In this document: positions 1 to 9,094 of the stretch, in pieces
Numbering within the stretch: the first letter of the stretch is position 1
How the letters are laid out: each line of letters opens with the position of its first letter
Assembly: GCA_044224905.1 (NCBI GenBank)
Contig: JBGAJN010000002.1
Location: forward strand, 930,001 to 994,000
DNA: 64,000 nucleotides
Direction of reading: 5' to 3'
From: JBGAJN01 sp044224905
GTDB lineage: Bacteria > Verrucomicrobiota > Verrucomicrobiia > Limisphaerales > JBGAJN01
Position numbers and translations under genes: made by a program
Notes under the pieces: model-generated
Seen by the model: only the letters and a program-made list of their open reading frames with translations
What the model was told of the DNA's origin: nothing
Database searches by the model: none

Positions 1-153
1 GTGGTAACCCATGCTGAAGGGTCAACGAATTCACAACGGTGTATTGGGCCTCCCGGGACTATTTGGATAGCTAAGGATAATTTCAACAAGACGCTGGCAG
101 CGCGTTGAACCGCCAGACTTGAAACTCCCCTTGGGAAACCAGAGACTCGGAAA

Positions 154-849
154 ATGGTTTCCGCCATCATCGTCGCCGCCGGCAAAGGCACCCGCATGGG
201 GCCGAACATTGACAAGCTGTTCCTCGAAGTCGCCGGCCAGCCCGTCATCGCTCACACGTGGGCGCGGTTTGATTCCGTGCCGGGCCTGGCCGAGATCGTG
301 GTGGTGGCGCGGGAGGATTTGCAGCCGGCATTCGCCGAACTGGCGGCGCGGTATGGGTTCAAGAAACCTTTCCGTCTCGTGGCCGGCGGGCGCGAACGTC
401 AGGACTCGGTGATCAACGGGCTCGCGGCCTTGTCCGCGGCGACGGAGGTGGTGGCCATTCAGGACGGCGCGCGGCCGTGCACGGCGGTGAAGTTGATCGA
501 GGCCACCATTGCCGAGGCGCGGCGCGCGGGCGCGGCGGTCGCGGCGCAACGCGTCACGGACACGATCAAGGAATCCGATGACGGACGGACGATTGCGCGG
601 CATCCCGACCGCAGCCGGCTCTGGGCGGTGCAAACGCCGCAAACCTTTCGCGTGGACGTGATTCGCCGTGCCTTGGCGGCGGTCCGCGAGAAGGGGCTGG
701 TGCTGACGGATGACACGGCGGCGTGTGAGTTGATCGGCCAGCCGGTGAGTCTCGTCGAGGCCGCATCGCCGAATCCGAAGGTGACGGTTCCCGCGGATTT
801 GCCTTACGTCGAGCTGCTGCTCCGCGCGGTTGGCGGCGCTCAATCGTAG
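154..849 (+). CDS. ispD: 2-C-methyl-D-erythritol 4-phosphate cytidylyltransferase IspD
   Basis: Transfers CMP from CTP to 2-C-methyl-D-erythritol 4-phosphate in the cytoplasmic MEP route to isoprenoids. The 231-residue length is normal for IspD. The N-terminal nucleotide-binding loop AAGKGTRMG lies at residues 8-16. Further family marks are GRERQDSVINGL, the DGARP motif near residue 108, and the C-terminal stretch LTDDTAACE. The ATG at 154 directly precedes the conserved first strand (VSAIIVAAGKG), so the start is secure. It is followed on the same strand by a peptidase and tsaD, but the gap of about 130 bases leaves cotranscription open. The 153 bases before it hold no gene I can support. 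Confidence 0.95.
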   Translation: MVSAIIVAAGKGTRMGPNIDKLFLEVAGQPVIAHTWARFDSVPGLAEIVVVAREDLQPAFAELAARYGFKKPFRLVAGGRERQDSVINGLAALSAATEVVAIQDGARPCTAVKLIEATIAEARRAGAAVAAQRVTDTIKESDDGRTIARHPDRSRLWAVQTPQTFRVDVIRRALAAVREKGLVLTDDTAACELIGQPVSLVEAASPNPKVTVPADLPYVELLLRAVGGAQS

Positions 850-977
850 CGGCGGTTGCGTCGATAGTTCGGGAGAATACCGACGGTGGGCGCGACCGTG
901 GGATGACGGGAAAACCATTTCGCGGGGTCGCTTGCCAAGCGGTGAGCGCTCGTCTACGTTCCCACCGTCTGCACGTG

Positions 978-2297
978 ATGCGTATGAAAAAACGTCTTCT
1001 CTACGGAGTCCTCGTTACGGGGCTTCTCCTCAACCTCGTCGTCGGTGCGCAGATCTATCTCCACTCCGCGGAAGCCGCCGGGAAGGACGACGCGTATTCG
1101 AATTACGCGCTCTTCACCCGCGTGTTGGAAATGGTTCTCCAAGATTACGTCGATGGCGACAAGGTCACGCGTCAGGACCTCGTGCAAGGCGCGCTCAAGG
1201 GCATGATTAGCACGCTCGATCCGCACAGCGAGTTCATGGATTCGCGGAAGTACAAAGATTTGAAGGACGACACGGAAGGCGCGTTCGGCGGAGTGGGCTT
1301 GGTGATTTCCATGAAGGACGGCCACATCACGGTGGTTTCGCCGATGGATGAAAGCCCCGGCGCCAAAGCGGGCATTCAACCCGGCGATCGTATTACGAAG
1401 ATCGAAGGCAAGAGCACCGAGAAGATGAGCGTGGGCGATACCGTCAAGCGCTTGCGTGGCGTGCCGGACACCGAGGTGACGATCACGGTGCTGCGCCCGA
1501 GCAATGGCGAATCCAAGGATCACAAACTCATGCGCGCGCTCATCCCCGTGGACACGGTCAAGGACGTGAACGGCAAGCGCGAGTTTCCGTTGTTGCCCGG
1601 CAAGATTGGTTACGTGCGGCTGATGCAGTTCGGCGAGAAGACGAGCTCAGAGTTGGATGCGGCGTTGAAGAAGCTCGACGAAAAAGGCATGCAATCGCTC
1701 GTGCTCGATTTGCGCGGCAACCCGGGCGGGCTGCTCGATCAGGCAGTGAAGGTGTGCGAGAAGTTTCTCCCGCGTGGCAAGCTCGTGGTCTCCACGGAAG
1801 GTCGGAACTCGGCGCAGAAATCCGAGTATCATGCCGGCGGTCGTGAGCATCGTCTGAAATTGCCGATGGCTCTCCTGGTCAACACCGGGAGCGCGAGCGC
1901 GTCGGAGATCGTCGCGGGCTGCTTGCAGGATTTGCAGCGGGCGATCGTGGTCGGCGAGCAGACGTTCGGCAAAGGATCCGTGCAAAGCATCCTGCCGTTA
2001 CCCGACAACAATGCGCTGCGCCTCACGACGGCCAAGTATTATACGCCGAGTCACAAGGTCATTCACGAGAAGGGCATCACACCCGACATTATCGTGCCGA
2101 TGTCCGACGAGGATGAACGCGACCTCGCGTTGCGTCGCTCGCCGGGCGGGCTTGAGTCGCTCGAGGAAAAAGATCGTACGCGTGTGGAGAAGGTTCGCGA
2201 TGTGCAATTGGAACGCGCGACCGACGTGCTCAAAGGCATTTCCCTCTACAGCCAGCGCCAGAATTCTTCCGACAAAGTCGCCGCGAATGCGAAGTGA
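978..2297 (+). CDS. S41-family C-terminal processing peptidase (CtpA/Prc-like)
   Basis: A periplasmic, membrane-anchored serine protease of the carboxyl-terminal processing family, which degrades or trims exported proteins using a Ser/Lys dyad. From the chosen ATG at 978 (another lies at 984) it has about 439 residues. There is an N-terminal membrane segment at about residues 6-25, a PDZ domain at about 100-185 (GGVGLVISMKDG, PGDRITKIEGKS), and the protease domain with LDLRGNPGG. The nucleophile region is GSASASEIVAG and the lysine lies in FGKGSVQ. The reading frame extends upstream to 903, but that extension has no signal-peptide character and would bury the hydrophobic helix. Substrates cannot be read from the sequence. 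tsaD starts 29 bases after its stop, suggesting cotranscription. Confidence 0.93.
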   Translation: MRMKKRLLYGVLVTGLLLNLVVGAQIYLHSAEAAGKDDAYSNYALFTRVLEMVLQDYVDGDKVTRQDLVQGALKGMISTLDPHSEFMDSRKYKDLKDDTEGAFGGVGLVISMKDGHITVVSPMDESPGAKAGIQPGDRITKIEGKSTEKMSVGDTVKRLRGVPDTEVTITVLRPSNGESKDHKLMRALIPVDTVKDVNGKREFPLLPGKIGYVRLMQFGEKTSSELDAALKKLDEKGMQSLVLDLRGNPGGLLDQAVKVCEKFLPRGKLVVSTEGRNSAQKSEYHAGGREHRLKLPMALLVNTGSASASEIVAGCLQDLQRAIVVGEQTFGKGSVQSILPLPDNNALRLTTAKYYTPSHKVIHEKGITPDIIVPMSDEDERDLALRRSPGGLESLEEKDRTRVEKVRDVQLERATDVLKGISLYSQRQNSSDKVAANAK

Positions 2298-2326
2298 TCG
2301 CGCTCCGCGCGGCGATTGATTCCTCA

Positions 2327-3349
2327 ATGTTGCTGGCGCTCGAAACTTCCTGCGACGAGACGAGTGTCGCCGTCATTCGCGACGGTTGCGTGCTTGCCAA
2401 CGTCGTCTCTTCCCAGATCAAACTCCACGCGGAATACGGCGGTGTTGTTCCCGAGCTCGCCACGCGGATGCACTTGCAGAATCTCCTCCCGGTCGCGCGT
2501 GCCGCTCTGCGCGAAGCGGGCGCGGAAGTGCGGGACGTCACGGCCGTCGCGGCAACGCAGGGGCCGGGTTTGCCGGCGGCGTTGATGGTGGGTTTCAAGG
2601 TGGGGCAGGCATTCGCGTTCGTGCTGAACAAACCTTTCATCGGCATCAATCATCACGAGGCCCATTTGTATTCACCGTGGATCGTCGGTCAACCGCCGCG
2701 CGCGGACTTTGCCGCGTTCGCGCCGAACGTTTCGCTGATCGTCAGCGGAGGTCACACGATGCTGGTTCACGTGCAAGCGGAGTTGCAACATCGCGTGCTC
2801 GGCTCGACCGTCGATGACGCGGCGGGCGAGTGCTTCGACAAGGTAGGCAAACTGATTGGACTGCCGTATCCCGGTGGGCCGGAGCTCGACAAACTCGCCG
2901 CGCAAGGCAACCCGAGCGCGTATGAATTTCCTCGCCCGATGCTGCACGACCCGAACCACGATTTTAGCTTCAGCGGTTTGAAAACGTCGGTGCGGTATTT
3001 TCTCCAACGCAATCCCACGTTGCTCGACGACGGGAAGAAGCTCCGCGATCTGTGCGCGAGCGTGCAGGCGGCGATTGTTGATGTGCTGGTCTCGAAGACG
3101 GTTCGCGCGGCACTGCGTCTTGGCGTCGGCGTGATCACGGCGTCGGGTGGCGTGACGTGCAATCGCGGGTTGCGCGAGCAACTTGCCGCCGCGTGTCGAC
3201 GTGAAGGCTTGGTGCTGCGTCTCGCGGAAAAGAGTCTGTGCACTGACAACGCGGCGATGATCGGCATTCTCGCCGAGCGGAAGTTGCAGTCGCAGAGTGT
3301 CGCGGCGCAGTGGGATGCGGATGTCCAGCCCGGTTGGGCGCTCGCGTGA
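2327..3349 (+). CDS. tsaD: tRNA N6-adenosine threonylcarbamoyltransferase TsaD
   Basis: Transfers the threonylcarbamoyl group to A37 of ANN-decoding tRNAs, working with TsaB and TsaE, which are not in this window. The protein is about 340 residues, the usual length. The ATG at 2327 gives the canonical start MLLALETSCDETSVAV. A GTG at 2294 in the same frame would overlap the upstream stop and add 11 atypical residues. Seen here are the metal-binding histidines in INHHEAHLY, the ASKH-fold glycine loop VSGGHTMLV, DDAAGECFDKVGKLIGL, FSFSGLKTSVRY, and the late ASGGVTCNRGLR loop. All key positions appear intact. Confidence 0.96.
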   Translation: MLLALETSCDETSVAVIRDGCVLANVVSSQIKLHAEYGGVVPELATRMHLQNLLPVARAALREAGAEVRDVTAVAATQGPGLPAALMVGFKVGQAFAFVLNKPFIGINHHEAHLYSPWIVGQPPRADFAAFAPNVSLIVSGGHTMLVHVQAELQHRVLGSTVDDAAGECFDKVGKLIGLPYPGGPELDKLAAQGNPSAYEFPRPMLHDPNHDFSFSGLKTSVRYFLQRNPTLLDDGKKLRDLCASVQAAIVDVLVSKTVRAALRLGVGVITASGGVTCNRGLREQLAAACRREGLVLRLAEKSLCTDNAAMIGILAERKLQSQSVAAQWDADVQPGWALA

Positions 3350-3488
3350 TGCGGTCGTCGCGCGTCATTCACGCCGCTTCGTGATTTGAACGGTCGTATT
3401 CCCTGCACGCGGATGCCGCCTTAAGGCCTCGCGCCGGTCGGAAAACACTGGCGATAGGTGAAATTAATCTGACATCATGGGCGTCTGA

Positions 3489-5876
3489 ATGACCTGTATG
3501 CGCCGTCGAAGTTTCGCGATCCTGATCCTCGTGCTTGCGGGCTTTCTGCCCGCGTGCTCGAAGAAGCCGGCGGAGTCGTCGCCCGCGGCGAAAGCGAAGA
3601 GCGAGCAAGCTGTGGCGAAAGCGGATCCGTCCGCGGTTTTCGAGAAGGAGATCAAACCGGTTCTCAACCAGTTCTGCTTCGACTGTCATCGCCCGGACAA
3701 GAAGAAGGGTGACCTCGTGCTGACCGAATACAAGGACGCAGCGGCGGTGCAGAAGGATCGCAAGACGTGGGAGAAGGTGCTCCTCAATATTCGCGGCCGC
3801 GACATGCCGCCGGATGGCAAGCCCCAGCCCACGCAGGCGCAGCGCGATCTCCTCACGGCGTGGATCGAGGGTGAAATTTTCAAAGTCGATTGCACGAATC
3901 CCGATCCCGGTCGCGTGACGATTCGCCGGCTGAATCGCTCGGAGTATAACAACACGATTCGCGATCTGCTCGGCGTGGATTTTCAACCAGCCGCGGATTT
4001 TCCGGCCGACGATTCCGGTTACGGCTTCGACAACATCGGCGACGTGCTCACGATCCCACCGGTGTTGTTGGAAAAATATCTCGCCGCCGCGGAGAAGATT
4101 CTCGACACCGCTTTGATGGTCGATGCGAAGCCGGAGCGCAAAGTAACCAAGATCGAAGGCAAGGCATTGGAAGGGAAGGGCAGCACCTACGTGCTCGCGT
4201 CCACCATGCGTGCGGTGACGAAAACCGGCGAAGCCTCCACCAAAATCAAGGCCGACAAGGCCGGCGAATTCATCTTCCGCGCGAACACCTCCACCAAGCA
4301 GGTGGGCGGCGAACCGGCGCGCATGGACATACGCCTCGATGGAAAATCAGTAAGGACCAGTGTCGTGACCGGCGCCCCTGATTCTCCAGTAGCCATCGAA
4401 GTCAAAGCGACCCTCGCGGCCGGCGAACACACGTTGTCGTTCCATTTGCTCAATCCCTTCACCGGACCGCCAGACAAGAAAGGCAAGCGACCCGAGCGGG
4501 GATTCGCCTTGGAATCATTGGAGATTCACAGCCCACCCGAGCCGGTGGTGTTGTCGGAAACGCACAAGCGCATCTTCGCTCGGATGCCCACTCCGGCCAC
4601 CAAGGCTGACGTGGCGAAGGAAATCATCGGCAACTTCGCGCGTCGTGCTTTTCGCCGCCCCGTCAAAGATGAAGAAGTGGCGCGGTTGACAAAGTTCGTG
4701 GCGATGGCCGAGAAGGAAGGGGAGAGTTTCCAGAAGGGAATCAAACTGGCGATGCAAGCAGTGCTCGTCTCGCCGCACTTTCTCTTCCGCGGTGAAATTC
4801 AGCCGGAGCCGAACAATCCCAAGTCCGTTCACCCGATCAATGAATACGCCTTGGCGTCGCGACTCTCGTATTATCTGTGGAGCAGTCTGCCGGACGAGGC
4901 GCTTTTCACCGAGGCGGCGAACGGAACGTTGCGAAAAAATATCGACGTGCAAGTGCGCCGGATGTTGAAAGACCCGAAAGCTGAATCCCTCGTGGAAAAT
5001 TTCGCGGGGCAGTGGTTGCAGATTCGGAACCTCAAGAACTTCAATCCCGATCCGACGGAGTTTCCCGCGTTCGACGAAGCCTTGCGCGTCGCGATGGAAC
5101 GCGAGACGGAGGTCTATTTCGAGCACGTGATGCGCGAGGACCGGAGCATTCTGGATTTCCTCAATTCGAACTACACCTACGTCAACGAACGTCTCGCGAA
5201 GCACTACGGCATTCCAAACATCAAGGGCGAAGAGTATCAGCAGGTGACGTTCACCGACCCGCGTCGCGGCGGTGTGTTGACGCACGCAAGCGTGTTGACG
5301 CTGACTTCGAATCCGACACGCACCTCGCCAGTGAAGCGTGGCAAGTGGGTGTTGGAAAATCTGCTCGGCACCCCGCCGCCACCGCCGCCACCCGAAGTGC
5401 CTGACCTCGACAAACCCGAAGGTGGCAAGCAACTCACCGGCACGTTGCGCCAGCGGATGGAACAGCATCGCGAAGATCCGAACTGCGCCACGTGCCACGC
5501 GCGCATGGACCCGATCGGATTCGGTTTGGAGAACTTCAACGCCATCGGCGCGTGGCGCACCGAGGATGCGAAGGCGCCGATTGATCCGGCGGGCAAGCTG
5601 GTTTCCGGCGAGAGTTTCAGTGGCCCGGCGGATTTGCGCGCGATCTTGTTGCTGAAAAAGAACGCGGACTTCGTGCGATGCCTGTCTGAGAAAATGCTCA
5701 CCTACGCGCTGGGGCGCGGTTTGGAATATTACGACAAGTGCGCCGTCGAGCAGATCACCAAGGGCGTGACGATGAAGGGTTACAAGTTTTCCGTCCTCGT
5801 CTCCGAAGTGGTTAAGAGCGTGCCCTTCCAGATGCGCCGTGGCGAAGGCGATAGCGTGAGCGTGGCGAGCCAGTAA
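3489..5876 (+). CDS. DUF1592 planctomycete-type cytochrome-like lipoprotein
   Basis: A 795-residue exported protein. The N-terminus is basic and hydrophobic and ends in LPACSKK, so it is probably a lipoprotein; ATG 3498 is an equally good start. Domain order as I read it: a PSCyt1 haem-type motif CFDCH at about 63-67; DUF1587 from about 142 (VTIRRLNRSEYNN); a beta-rich insert at about 200-345 resembling a carbohydrate-binding module; then DUF1595, DUF1592, DUF1588 with a second haem-type motif CATCH followed by ARMDPIGFGLENF; and DUF1585 at the end. In planctomycetes and verrucomicrobia this family is normally encoded next to a DUF1552 protein, as here (63 bases apart). Electron transfer or polysaccharide-linked oxidation is often proposed but not established, so I give no reaction. 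Confidence 0.88.
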   Translation: MTCMRRRSFAILILVLAGFLPACSKKPAESSPAAKAKSEQAVAKADPSAVFEKEIKPVLNQFCFDCHRPDKKKGDLVLTEYKDAAAVQKDRKTWEKVLLNIRGRDMPPDGKPQPTQAQRDLLTAWIEGEIFKVDCTNPDPGRVTIRRLNRSEYNNTIRDLLGVDFQPAADFPADDSGYGFDNIGDVLTIPPVLLEKYLAAAEKILDTALMVDAKPERKVTKIEGKALEGKGSTYVLASTMRAVTKTGEASTKIKADKAGEFIFRANTSTKQVGGEPARMDIRLDGKSVRTSVVTGAPDSPVAIEVKATLAAGEHTLSFHLLNPFTGPPDKKGKRPERGFALESLEIHSPPEPVVLSETHKRIFARMPTPATKADVAKEIIGNFARRAFRRPVKDEEVARLTKFVAMAEKEGESFQKGIKLAMQAVLVSPHFLFRGEIQPEPNNPKSVHPINEYALASRLSYYLWSSLPDEALFTEAANGTLRKNIDVQVRRMLKDPKAESLVENFAGQWLQIRNLKNFNPDPTEFPAFDEALRVAMERETEVYFEHVMREDRSILDFLNSNYTYVNERLAKHYGIPNIKGEEYQQVTFTDPRRGGVLTHASVLTLTSNPTRTSPVKRGKWVLENLLGTPPPPPPPEVPDLDKPEGGKQLTGTLRQRMEQHREDPNCATCHARMDPIGFGLENFNAIGAWRTEDAKAPIDPAGKLVSGESFSGPADLRAILLLKKNADFVRCLSEKMLTYALGRGLEYYDKCAVEQITKGVTMKGYKFSVLVSEVVKSVPFQMRRGEGDSVSVASQ

Positions 5877-5885
5877 TGACCGAAC

Positions 5886-5904
5886 GCCGCTTGCTGCAAG
5901 CGGC
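5886..5904 (+). other. Intercistronic hairpin between the DUF1592 and DUF1552 genes
   Basis: GCCGCTTG and CAAGCGGC form a perfect 8-bp stem with a CTG loop, 10 bases after the DUF1592 stop. No T-run follows, so it looks more like an mRNA-stabilising or partial-attenuation hairpin inside an operon than a terminator. Confidence 0.4.
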
Positions 5905-5939
5905 CTGACAGCTTAGTTTCAGACGACACCGATAAAATT

Positions 5940-7283
5940 ATGGAAAAGAAATGGCATATTCCTCGGCGGACCTTCTTGCGAGGTTTGGGTGTGAGCGTCG
6001 CGCTGCCGATGTTCGAAGCGATGTTGCCGGCCACTTCCTCAGCGGCGGGCGCGATGGCTGCGCCGCGTCGCATGGCATTCATCTACGTGCCCAACGGGAA
6101 AAACATGGAGGACTGGACCCCGCGTGCGGTCGGCGCGAACTACGACATGCCGTCGATCCTCGAGCCGTTGAAGCCGTATCAGAAAGATCTGTCGGTGCTG
6201 AGCGGCCTCGCGCAGGTTCACGCACGCAGCAATGGCGACGGTCCGGGGGATCACGCGAGGGCGAACGCGACGTTTCTTACCGGCGTGCAAGCGCGCAAGA
6301 CCGCTGGTGCGGACGTGCGTCTCGGGATTTCTGTGGACCAAATGGCCGCGTCCAAGATCGGTCGGCAGACCCGCTACGCATCGCTGGAACTTGGTTGCGA
6401 CAAGTCGCGCAACGCCGGTTCATGCGACTCTGGTTACAGCTGCATCTATCAACACAACATTTCGTGGAAGACCGATACGACCCCGATGCCGCCCGAGGCC
6501 AATCCGCGCGTGGTGTTCGAGCGTTTGTTCGGTGCGAACGGCCGCGATGCGGTTGAGAACCGCGCGCGTCGCGAGCGTTACAACAAAAGCATTCTGGACT
6601 TCGTCCTGGAAGACGCGCAGCAGTTGAAGGCCAATCTCGGCACGACGGATCAACGCAAGCTCGACGAATACATGACGGCTGTTCGCGAGATGGAGCAGCA
6701 GATCGAGCAAGCGGAACGCTTCGCCGCATCGCAACCCAAGCCCACGATCAACAAGCCCGAGGGGATCCCGTCGGATTACGCGCAGCACGTGCGCTTGATG
6801 TATGATCTGCTGGCGCTCGCGTTTCAGACCGACAGCACGCGCGTTGCGACGTTCATGGTGGCGCACGACGGCAGCAACCGCAGCTATCCGCAGATCGGCG
6901 TGCCCGAGGGCCACCATGATCTTTCGCACCACGGCAACGATCCGGGGAAGAAGGCGAAGATCGCGAGGATCAACAAATTTCACACGACCAACTTTGCGTA
7001 TTTCCTGAACAAGCTGAAATCCATCCGCGAAGCGAGCGGGACATTGCTCGACAATTCGATGATCGTTTACGGCAGCGGCATTGCCGACGGCAATCGCCAC
7101 GCGCATCACGATCTGCCGGTGCTCCTCGCTGGCGGTGGCGGCGGCACGATTCGGCCGGGACGCCATATCAAATACGAGAGCCTCACGCCGATGACGAATC
7201 TCTACCTCTCGTTGCTCGAACGCGTTGGTGCGCCGGTGGAACGTCTGGGTGACAGCACGGGCAAGCTCGGACAGCTCACTTAA
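5940..7283 (+). CDS. DUF1552 Tat-exported protein
   Basis: A 447-residue protein. It starts with a twin-arginine type leader (RRTFLRGLGVSVALP) and a hydrophobic stretch, so it is expected in the periplasm. The rest fits DUF1552: early YVPNGKNMEDWTP, NATFLTGVQARKT, and a C-terminal VYGSGIADGNRHAHHDLPVL region. It partners the DUF1592 gene upstream, and the two families co-occur widely in planctomycetes and verrucomicrobia. Its biochemical role is unknown. Its last 8 bases overlap the end of the convergent hydrolase gene. Confidence 0.88.
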   Translation: MEKKWHIPRRTFLRGLGVSVALPMFEAMLPATSSAAGAMAAPRRMAFIYVPNGKNMEDWTPRAVGANYDMPSILEPLKPYQKDLSVLSGLAQVHARSNGDGPGDHARANATFLTGVQARKTAGADVRLGISVDQMAASKIGRQTRYASLELGCDKSRNAGSCDSGYSCIYQHNISWKTDTTPMPPEANPRVVFERLFGANGRDAVENRARRERYNKSILDFVLEDAQQLKANLGTTDQRKLDEYMTAVREMEQQIEQAERFAASQPKPTINKPEGIPSDYAQHVRLMYDLLALAFQTDSTRVATFMVAHDGSNRSYPQIGVPEGHHDLSHHGNDPGKKAKIARINKFHTTNFAYFLNKLKSIREASGTLLDNSMIVYGSGIADGNRHAHHDLPVLLAGGGGGTIRPGRHIKYESLTPMTNLYLSLLERVGAPVERLGDSTGKLGQLT

Positions 7284-8250
7284 AGTATTCGTCGAGAAAC
7301 GCGGGAATCCGTTTCTCCAGCCAATACTCTGGTTTGCCAGCGCTGCTGCTGGACACAAATCCTACGTGACCCCCGTCGTCGCTCACTTCGAGCGAGACGC
7401 TTTTGGAAACCTCCCGTTGCTCCGGAATCACGGTCGGGCTCATAAATGGATCATTGCGGGCGTGCAGCACAAGCGTCTTCGTTGCGATGTTTTTCAGGAA
7501 GGATCTGCAGCTCGCACGTGCGTAGTAATCGTCAGCGTCACGGAACCCGTGCAGCGGCGCGGTGATGCGATCATCGAACTGACGAAACGTTCGAATCGCG
7601 GAGAGCTCGCTTCTTTTTAACCCGATCCCGAGATCAACTCTCTGCATTTTGGTGGCGATCGCGCCCTTGAGACTTTCGACCAAGTGCCGGCGATAGAGTC
7701 GGGCGACGCCGCGTTCGAGCGTCTCGGCCACGGAGCCCAGTTCGAACGGCACCGAGACGGCGACCGCGACCGTGAGTGGATTGTTCGAGCCCGTTTCTCC
7801 GAGCCATTTCAGCAGCACGTTTCCACCGAGCGAATAGCCGACCACGGCCAGTGGGGTGGTGGGTTCGCGGCGCAACAATTCCGCAACAACGTAGGCGAGG
7901 TCGGTGGTTTCGCCGGAATGGTAGCCGCGGGCCAGGCGATTTGGTTCTCCGGAACAGCCACGAAAATGGAGGACCGCCCCACGCCAGCCGCGTTGCGCCA
8001 CGGCTTCCAACAAGCCGCGGGCATACTTGGATCGAATGGAGCCTTGGAGCCCGTGGAGTATCAGGACGATCGGCCCGCTTTGGCCAACGCAATCCAGATC
8101 GAGGAAATCACCGTCGGGGAGGTCGATCCGCTCGCGACGGATCGACAGGTGAAAAGAACGCGGAACGAGCGAAGCAAAAAGCGTCTGGGCGTGTGGTCCC
8201 GTCAGCCACCAAGCTGGTCGAAATGCCGCGTATCCCAGAGGACTTGCCAT
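7276..8250 (-). CDS. YheT-family alpha/beta hydrolase
   Basis: A cytoplasmic alpha/beta-fold hydrolase of 324 residues, close to the YheT/EMB8 family. Seen in order: HAQTLFASLVPR near the N-terminus; the oxyanion-region HGLQGS; FRGCSGEPNRLARGYHSGET; the nucleophile elbow GYSLGGNVLLKWLGE; and a late NDPFM plus GGHVGFV region supplying the Asp and His. The natural substrate is unknown, although some relatives act on short-chain esters. It is convergent with the DUF1552 gene and shares 8 bases at the 3' ends. Confidence 0.9.
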   Translation of the reverse strand: MASPLGYAAFRPAWWLTGPHAQTLFASLVPRSFHLSIRRERIDLPDGDFLDLDCVGQSGPIVLILHGLQGSIRSKYARGLLEAVAQRGWRGAVLHFRGCSGEPNRLARGYHSGETTDLAYVVAELLRREPTTPLAVVGYSLGGNVLLKWLGETGSNNPLTVAVAVSVPFELGSVAETLERGVARLYRRHLVESLKGAIATKMQRVDLGIGLKRSELSAIRTFRQFDDRITAPLHGFRDADDYYARASCRSFLKNIATKTLVLHARNDPFMSPTVIPEQREVSKSVSLEVSDDGGHVGFVSSSSAGKPEYWLEKRIPAFLDEYFK

Positions 8251-8590
8251 GTGCCCATCGTAGCAGCGAGGCCGCTAAGCGACAGGCTGAATAGGCGACG
8301 CGCGCACTCTGATGGGACGCCGTTTTACGCGTCCTTCAGATAGTGCCGCATGATCAGCACGTAGGCCGTCGGGAGCGACGATGCGAAGAGAAAGATTAGA
8401 AATGTGACCGTGTCCATGATGTTAGTTCGTTTTGATTGCCACCTTTCGCAAGGCGGCATGTTTGCTAGTGGATTGATCGTATTTTTTGAAAGAGATGGCT
8501 TTTCTATTTTTGCCAAACCTTTGCCGCGAATTGGCCCGGTTGTTTTCGCTTTTCCCGGCGCGCCCGAACGTTTCTAATTCACTGGTGACG
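8251..8590. other. Sparse intergenic stretch between the YheT hydrolase and SET genes
   Basis: About 340 bases between divergent genes. It holds one possible 30-codon minus-strand ORF (8325-8417) and presumably promoters for both neighbours. I could not pick a convincing -35/-10 pair. Confidence 0.5.
8325..8417 (-). CDS. Possible 30-residue single-span membrane peptide
   Basis: The ORF begins MDTVTFLIFLFASS, has a hydrophobic core of about 20 residues and ends RHYLKDA, like many tiny membrane proteins. The frame is open further upstream to 8516, but that extension looks non-coding. There is no strong ribosome binding site, so the call depends only on hydrophobicity and on lying in otherwise empty DNA. 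Confidence 0.3.
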   Translation of the reverse strand: MDTVTFLIFLFASSLPTAYVLIMRHYLKDA

Positions 8591-9064
8591 ATGTCCCTTG
8601 ACCATCTGACTTTCCGCTCGTCGTCAATCCACGGGACGGGCGCTTTCGCGACGCGCTCGCTGCCGAAGGGCGCGCGGGTGGTGGAATACACCGGCGAGAA
8701 GATCGACAAGCAGGAGTCCCTGCGCCGCCTGGAGGCGAACAATCCGTTCATCTTTTCACTCGACGATCATTGGGACCTCGACGGCAGCGTGGAATGGAAT
8801 CTCGCGCGGCATCTCAATCACAGTTGCGCGCCGAACTGCGAAGCGATGCACGAAGAAGGTCGCATCTGGATCTTCACCAACCGTGCGATCCTGCGAGGCG
8901 AGGAGTTGACGTTCAATTACGGCTACGGCCTCGAGGAATACCGCGAGCATCCGTGTCGCTGCGGCACTTCGGAGTGTGTCGGCTTCATGGTAGCCGAGGA
9001 ATTTTTCCCGAAACTGCGCGCGGCCCGTGAGTATCAAATCGATCCCGGTTCGTTGTCCGCATGA
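8591..9064 (+). CDS. SET-domain protein (putative lysine methyltransferase)
   Basis: A 157-residue stand-alone SET domain, the fold of protein-lysine methyltransferases that use S-adenosylmethionine. The motifs are all present: GTGAFATRSLPKG near the N-terminus, the pseudo-knot motifs LNHSCAPNCE and LTFNYGY, and a post-SET-like cysteine cluster HPCRCGTSECVGFM that would complete a zinc site with the NHSC cysteine region. The ATG at 8591 starts MSLDHLTFRSSS just before the domain; the frame extends to 8486 but that adds unlike sequence. The substrate in this organism is unknown. Short bacterial SET proteins are found in chlamydiae and verrucomicrobia, often with ribosomal or histone-like targets proposed. 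Confidence 0.88.
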   Translation: MSLDHLTFRSSSIHGTGAFATRSLPKGARVVEYTGEKIDKQESLRRLEANNPFIFSLDDHWDLDGSVEWNLARHLNHSCAPNCEAMHEEGRIWIFTNRAILRGEELTFNYGYGLEEYREHPCRCGTSECVGFMVAEEFFPKLRAAREYQIDPGSLSA

Positions 9065-9094
9065 ACCTTGCGTTGTGCGTGACGGGATGATGTT

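Noticed and set aside
31..918. A 295-codon minus-strand open frame covering ispD
   Set aside because: It is antisense to a certain gene, Arg/His-rich, and has no family motif; a GC-skew shadow.
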